Of a stretch of DNA of 64,000 bases, positions 59,025 to 64,000 are shown piece after piece; the first letter of the stretch is position 1, and each line of letters begins with the position of its first letter. Position numbers and translations under genes: made by a program. The stretch lies in assembly GCA_029262195.1 (NCBI GenBank), contig JAJCZX010000033.1, positions 1 to 64,000 on the forward strand. Direction: 5' to 3'. This stretch comes from Gemmatimonadota bacterium (GTDB lineage: Bacteria; Gemmatimonadota; Gemmatimonadetes; Gemmatimonadales; GWC2-71-9). Below the pieces are notes generated by a model, which saw only the letters and a program-made list of their open reading frames with translations, was not told the DNA's origin and did not search any database.

Positions 59025-60410
59025 TCAGGTATGCAACACCCTGTCCATCGAGTCCAACGCCGCTTCGGCTATTGCTTCGCTCAACGTCGGATGGGCGTGG
59101 ACAGCGAGTTCAACTTCGGCAACCGTGTATTCGTTCTCGCGGGCTACCGCGAGTTCATGAATCATTTCCGATGCATGCGAAGCCACGATATGGGCTCCCA
59201 GGATTTCCCCGTATTTGGGGTCGCGGATGATTTTCACAAACCCTTCGGTTTCGTCCGAAGCTCTGGCTCTTCCATTAGCCGTGAGAGCGAACTTTCCGAC
59301 TTTATACTCGATGCCCTGCTTTTTGCAGGCATCCTCCGAAAGACCAATGCTGGCTACCTCGGGGCTGCAATATGTAACCGATGGAATGTTGTCGTATCTG
59401 ATCGGGTGCGTTTTTTCCCCTGCAATAACTTCGGCGACGAAAACTCCCTCCCGGCTTCCCTTGTGTGCCAACATAGGGGGACCGGCGACGTCGCCTATGC
59501 AATAAACTCCGGGCGAAGTTGTCTGGAGGTTAGCGTCCGTTTTGACGAATCCACGCTCGTCGATCTGAATCCCTGCTTCGGCAAGACCTTCGGTGTTGGT
59601 CTTCCTACCTGCCGCCATCAGGACCTTTTCGGCCGTCACGGTCCTGGTGTTTCCGTTTACCTCGACTTCAAGCGTGACAGAGTTTGCACCAATGTCGGCC
59701 TTCTTGACCGATGCGCCCTGCATTATGTCTATCTTGCGTTTCTTAAACGAACGCCCGACTGTGGCGGATGATTCCGAGTCCTCAAGAGGGAGAATTCGTG
59801 GGAGGGCTTCGATCAAAGTCACCTTCGTGCCAAACGCATTGAATATTTCGGCGAATTCCGAGCCTACAGCGCCCGCACCTACCACAGCAAGCGAGGCAGG
59901 GGCTTCGGGGAGGAACAGCGCTTCGTCAGAGGAAATCACAGTGCTCTTGTTAATTTCGAGTCCGATGGCGGGAATCCCTTTTACGCTTGAGCCGGTCGCA
60001 ACTACGACAGCTTTGTTGGCAGTGTAAACGTCCCCACCGACGACCACTTTCTTTCCTGCCTGGATCTGACCTGTTCCTGGGATAACGGTGACTTTGTTCT
60101 TTTTCATCAAGAACTCGACACCTTTTGAATTCTGCTCGCTAACCTGGCGGGAGTTTTTGATCGCAGCGCCGAAATCGAGTTGGATATCGCCGACCGTCAC
60201 GCCGTATTTGCTCGATTTTTTTACCAGGTTGGCGACGTGGGAGCTGTGTAACAGGGCTTTAGTGGGGATGCAACCAACGTTTACACAAACGCCGCCCAGC
60301 TTTTCTTTCTCAACAACTGCGGTGCTCAGTCCCAGTTGTCCACATCTTATCGCGCAGACATAACCTGCCGGGCCACCCCCGACAATTATGACGTCAAATG
60401 TCTTCGACAC
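59025..60410 (-). CDS. lpdA: dihydrolipoyl dehydrogenase
   Basis: VIIVGGGPAGYVCAIRCGQLGLSTAVVEKEKLGGVCVNVGCIPTKALLHSS and C-terminal HAHPTLSEAIAEAALD. Confidence 0.96.
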   Translation of the reverse strand: MSKTFDVIIVGGGPAGYVCAIRCGQLGLSTAVVEKEKLGGVCVNVGCIPTKALLHSSHVANLVKKSSKYGVTVGDIQLDFGAAIKNSRQVSEQNSKGVEFLMKKNKVTVIPGTGQIQAGKKVVVGGDVYTANKAVVVATGSSVKGIPAIGLEINKSTVISSDEALFLPEAPASLAVVGAGAVGSEFAEIFNAFGTKVTLIEALPRILPLEDSESSATVGRSFKKRKIDIMQGASVKKADIGANSVTLEVEVNGNTRTVTAEKVLMAAGRKTNTEGLAEAGIQIDERGFVKTDANLQTTSPGVYCIGDVAGPPMLAHKGSREGVFVAEVIAGEKTHPIRYDNIPSVTYCSPEVASIGLSEDACKKQGIEYKVGKFALTANGRARASDETEGFVKIIRDPKYGEILGAHIVASHASEMIHELAVARENEYTVAEVELAVHAHPTLSEAIAEAALDSMDRVLHT

Positions 60411-60437
60411 AGGTTTCTCCAGTTTTCTAGTTTCGTA

Positions 60438-61640
60438 CTACCAAACGATCGCGAGCGGATTCTCCAACATCTGCTTCACCGTTTGGAGGAAAGCCGCTCC
60501 GGTGGCGCCATCGATGACGCGGTGGTCGCAGCTCATCGTCAATTTCATTTTCTTGCGAACAACGATCTCGCCGTTGTGGGCTGAAGGCTCTTCAGCGATG
60601 CCGCCTACCGCGATGATACCCGCCTCCGGCGGATTGATAATTGCGGTGAATTGGTCAATCCCGAACATGCCCAGGTTTGACACGGAGAACGTGCCCCCCG
60701 TGTACTCCTCAGGCTTGAGTTTCCTATCCTGGGCCCGACCAACGAGTTCCTTGGTCTCCGCCGATATTTCCCGCAACGATTTTTGATCGGCGTTTCGTAC
60801 CACAGGCGTAATAAGCCCGTCTTCAATGGCCACGGCGATAGACATGTGTACATCATTGAAGTATCTGATACTGTCTTCCTGCCACCAGGCGTTGCAGGCT
60901 CGGTGTTTAGCCAGAGCCATGGCAACGACTTTCACGATGATATCGTTGAATGAAATCTTTCCATTGCCTGTAGCGTTCAGTTGGGCACGAGCATCGGCGA
61001 CGTTTTCCATGTCGATCGTTGTGGTAAGAAAAAAATGCGGCACCGGTCCAATTGACGCGGCCAGGCGCCGGGCAATTGTCTTACGGATCTGGGTCAGGGG
61101 TACGTCCTCGAATCCGCCCGGGGTTGGAGCCGCCGCTGTTACAGGAACGGCCGATGCCGAAGCAAGGTCGCGTTTGATGATTCGGCCAGCCGGTCCCGAT
61201 CCCTGCAACGACGCTAGGTCGATGCCTTTTTCGCTGGCCATCTTCCGTGCGAGGGGAGATGCCTTTACTCGACCGCCGTCCGATGCCACAGTGGCTGGCT
61301 TTGGTTCGGGAGTCGCCTCAGAAGCAGCCTCGGACGGCGCCAGCGGAGGCGCGGCAGCCGCCGGAGCCGATGATGCACCGGCGATTTCAGAAATGTCTTC
61401 GTCTGCAGCGGCGATGATTGCCACAAGCGAAGCCACGTCTACGGTTTGACCCTCGCCCACGACGATTTGTCGCAGAATCCCGGCCCCCCGTGCAACAAGT
61501 TCCATTACCGCTTTGTCAGTCTCGACTTCAGCAAGGGTGTCGCCCGTGGCGATCTTGTCGCCCTCTTTTTTCAGCCATGTAACGAGTCGCCCTTCTTCCA
61601 TCGTGGGCGATAGCGCTTCCATTACTACTTTGGTTGCCAT
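60438..61640 (-). CDS. pyruvate dehydrogenase E2 (dihydrolipoamide acetyltransferase)
   Basis: Lipoyl domain LAEVETDKAVMELVA, E3-binding VKASPLARKMASEKGIDLASLQGSGPAGRIIKRD, catalytic MKLTMSCDHRVIDGATGAAFLQ. Confidence 0.95.
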   Translation of the reverse strand: MATKVVMEALSPTMEEGRLVTWLKKEGDKIATGDTLAEVETDKAVMELVARGAGILRQIVVGEGQTVDVASLVAIIAAADEDISEIAGASSAPAAAAPPLAPSEAASEATPEPKPATVASDGGRVKASPLARKMASEKGIDLASLQGSGPAGRIIKRDLASASAVPVTAAAPTPGGFEDVPLTQIRKTIARRLAASIGPVPHFFLTTTIDMENVADARAQLNATGNGKISFNDIIVKVVAMALAKHRACNAWWQEDSIRYFNDVHMSIAVAIEDGLITPVVRNADQKSLREISAETKELVGRAQDRKLKPEEYTGGTFSVSNLGMFGIDQFTAIINPPEAGIIAVGGIAEEPSAHNGEIVVRKKMKLTMSCDHRVIDGATGAAFLQTVKQMLENPLAIVW

Positions 61641-61676
61641 CCGGTAATCCCCGGGGATTGTTAGGTTTTTTAGCTA

Positions 61677-62657
61677 TCAGTCCTGGTAGCTAACGCGTTT
61701 TACTGCGTCGATAATTCTGTCGGGGCTGGGCTTCGATGCCTTTTCAAGTTGCTTATTGTACGGCATCGGTACGTCTGCCCCCGTCACGCGCAAAATTGGA
61801 GCGTCCAGGTAATCAAATGCGGTGCGCTGCAAATCGTCGACTACCTGAGCGCCGACGCCGCAGAAATTCCAACCTTCTTCAACAACCACACAGCGATTTG
61901 TTTTCTTGACGCTGGCAGTCAATGCGTCGATGTCGAGCGGTCGGATCGTTCGGAGGTCGATAACTTCGGCGTCTATTCCATCAGCACTGAGTTGTTCGGC
62001 CGCTTTTAGAGCCACCGCAACGGTTTTCGAATGAGATACGAGCGTAACGTCGTTGCCGGGGCGCTTGATGTCTGCCACACCCAGTGGGACCAGGTGCTCT
62101 CCTTCGGGTACTTCGCCCTTCATGTTGTAGAGCATTTCGCCTTCGATGAATATGACAGGGTTGTTGTCCCTGATTGAACTCTTGAGAAGGCCTTTTGCGT
62201 CGGCTGGAGTCGCGGGCATCACAACTTTCAGTCCCGGAATGTTGGCATACCACGACTCGAAAGCCTGCGAGTGCTGCGCCCCGAGCTGCAATGCTGCTCC
62301 ACCGGGCCCGCGGAATACCATAGGTATGGGGATCTGTCCCCCAGACATGTAAAGCATTTTTGCTGCCGAGTTGACTATCTGGTCGATCGCTAAAAGCGCG
62401 AAATTGAAAGTCATGAACTCGATCACCGGGCGCGTACCAGTCATTGCCGCGCCTACTCCGAGGCCGGCGAAACCCAGTTCAGTGATAGGAGTGTCGACTA
62501 CCCTGTCTTCTCCAAATCGATCGAGAAGGCCTTTGCTCACTTTATAAGCCCCCTGGTAAACGGCGACCTCTTCGCCCATCAGGAAAACGCTTGGGTCGCG
62601 TTCCATCTCCTCGGCTAGCGCTTCGTTGAGCGCATCACGATATGTAAGAATTGCCAT
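61677..62657 (-). CDS. pdhB: pyruvate dehydrogenase E1 subunit beta
   Basis: MAILTYRDALNEALAEEMERDPSVFLMGEEVAVYQGAYKVSKGLLDRFGEDRVVDTPITELGFAGLGVGAAM. Confidence 0.96.
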   Translation of the reverse strand: MAILTYRDALNEALAEEMERDPSVFLMGEEVAVYQGAYKVSKGLLDRFGEDRVVDTPITELGFAGLGVGAAMTGTRPVIEFMTFNFALLAIDQIVNSAAKMLYMSGGQIPIPMVFRGPGGAALQLGAQHSQAFESWYANIPGLKVVMPATPADAKGLLKSSIRDNNPVIFIEGEMLYNMKGEVPEGEHLVPLGVADIKRPGNDVTLVSHSKTVAVALKAAEQLSADGIDAEVIDLRTIRPLDIDALTASVKKTNRCVVVEEGWNFCGVGAQVVDDLQRTAFDYLDAPILRVTGADVPMPYNKQLEKASKPSPDRIIDAVKRVSYQD

Positions 62658-63652
62658 TAGTCTGCGTAAACGTCGGTGAATAAAGCGGAGGCGTCTGGTA
62701 TGTCGCTTTCCTCGGCGAATGTCAGCGCATCCGCTACTTCCTCGGCGACGCTTGCTTCGATTTGCTTAATGTCTTCATCTGTCAGGAGTCCAGCATCCTT
62801 TAACTGATTTGCGAACGTGATCAGCGGGTCCCGCTCTTTTTGAGACTCTACCTCTTCTTTGGTGCGGTAGTGTCCGTGAATTGGATCTGACATGGAATGC
62901 CCCATGAAACGGTAGGTCCGTGCTTCGATTAAAGTGGGAATTCCGTCTTTTCGGGCACGTTCAACCGCCTTTGACATGACCCGGTTCGTATCAAGCACGT
63001 CCATCCCGTCGGCGATTTCAGATTCCATGTCGTAAGAACAACTGCGTTCGTGGATGTTCCACACGGCATGAGAACGTTCCAGAGCGGTGCCCATTCCGTA
63101 CCGGTTGTTTTCACAGATGAAAACGACCGGGAGGTTCCAGAGAGCCGCCATGTTCAGCGCCTCGTGGAAGGCACCATTGTTTACCGCGGCTTCTCCGAAA
63201 TAGGATACGGCAACGTTGTCAGTCTTGTTGTATTTGAAGGAAAACGCGGCGCCGGTTGCCAGAGGAATCTGCCCCGCCACGATACCGTGACCGCCCAGCA
63301 TCCCTTTGGTCGTGTCGAACATGTGCATAGACCCGCCTTTGCCGGCTGAACAGCCGGTAGCTTTGCCGAACAACTCGGCCATCACAGCGCGGGCGCTTAC
63401 TCCGCGCACCAGTGCGTGGCCGTGCTCTCGGTAACTGCACATGATTACGTCGCCTTCCTTAAGCGCCGCGTTGGATCCGACGGCGACCGCTTCCTGCCCA
63501 ACGTAAAGATGGCAAAAACCACCAATGTGTCCGATGGCGTATGCCTCGCCAGCGGCTTCTTCAAAGCGCCTGATCAACGTCATCTGCTTCAACCAGTCGC
63601 GATATTCATCGCCTCTGGCGGAGTCCACCACGTTTTTGTTCGGATTGGTCAT
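62657..63652 (-). CDS. pdhA: pyruvate dehydrogenase E1 subunit alpha
   Basis: GGFCHLYVGQEAVAVGSNAALKEGDVIMCSYREHGHALVRG, GKGGSMHMFD, FGEAAVNNGAFHEALNMAALWNLPVVFICENNRYGMGT. Confidence 0.96.
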   Translation of the reverse strand: MTNPNKNVVDSARGDEYRDWLKQMTLIRRFEEAAGEAYAIGHIGGFCHLYVGQEAVAVGSNAALKEGDVIMCSYREHGHALVRGVSARAVMAELFGKATGCSAGKGGSMHMFDTTKGMLGGHGIVAGQIPLATGAAFSFKYNKTDNVAVSYFGEAAVNNGAFHEALNMAALWNLPVVFICENNRYGMGTALERSHAVWNIHERSCSYDMESEIADGMDVLDTNRVMSKAVERARKDGIPTLIEARTYRFMGHSMSDPIHGHYRTKEEVESQKERDPLITFANQLKDAGLLTDEDIKQIEASVAEEVADALTFAEESDIPDASALFTDVYAD

Positions 63653-63673
63653 CGATTTCCTCGGGTATTCCCG

Positions 63674-63708
63674 CTTCTGACTTCTAACTTCTGGCTTCTA
63701 ACTTCTTC
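63674..63708. repeat. degenerate 7-bp tandem repeat, 5 units, CTTCTAA type
   Basis: CTTCTGA CTTCTAA CTTCTGG CTTCTAA CTTCTTC; supplies the 3' end of lipA. Confidence 0.85.
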
Positions 63709-64000
63709 GCTTTCTTGCTCCCCTCAACCTGCTCCCACGCATGGTAGGAGGAGCGCACTAGAGGTCCCGACTCTACGTGGCTGAACCCCATCTCAGTGCC
63801 GATCACCTTAAGTTCCGCAAACTCATCAGGTGTATAGTAGCGGGATACCGGCAGGTGGTCACTGCTCGGCCTCAGGTACTGTCCCAAAGTCAAAATGTCG
63901 ACATTCTGTTCCCTCAGGTCGCGCATTGCTTTGAGGAGTTCGTCCCATTCCTCGCCGAGCCCGCACATGATTCCAGATTTTGTCAGACCGTCGGGTACCA
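63684..64000 (-). CDS. lipA: lipoyl synthase, C-terminal part (runs off the window edge)
   Basis: Frame reads [87 protein letters not shown]. Confidence 0.95.
   Translation of the reverse strand, partial: VPDGLTKSGIMCGLGEEWDELLKAMRDLREQNVDILTLGQYLRPSSDHLPVSRYYTPDEFAELKVIGTEMGFSHVESGPLVRSSYHAWEQVEGSKKAKKLEARS

Overview
The window reads as a bacterial chromosome segment. Gene content (several PadR + orphan-permease pairs, many small beta-barrel or lipoprotein hypotheticals, an aceB-aceA glyoxylate operon) suggests an uncultured Gemmatimonadota-like organism, but that assignment is inference only. Most of the right half is housekeeping: RpoD-like sigma factor, Mla/MCE lipid transporter, F1 ATP synthase (atpAGDC), waaA, metG-ricT-accA-dnaE, gdhA, and a lipoate/pyruvate dehydrogenase block (lipA-pdhA-pdhB-E2-lpd-lipB). 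The left half is more accessory: a truncated IS110-type transposase, an AadA-like nucleotidyltransferase, a GPP34 (GOLPH3-like) protein, and three PadR/ADOP-permease couples. I see seven tRNA genes (one single and a six-gene array), no rRNA and no CRISPR. Main points for follow-up: (1) an RpoD-type sigma factor with a ~130-residue histone H1-like Lys/Ala tail; (2) a decayed tyrosine-recombinase zone abutting tRNA-Pro, with a 16/17-nt copy of the tRNA 3' end that looks like an old att site; (3) a dispersed family of degenerate 7-bp (and 8-bp) tandem repeats at gene borders and in tRNA spacers, some supplying coding ends; (4) three translationally coupled PadR/orphan-permease modules without ATPases, one preceded by a perfect 23-nt palindrome. 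All calls come from reading motifs and the supplied ORFs; no database search was run.
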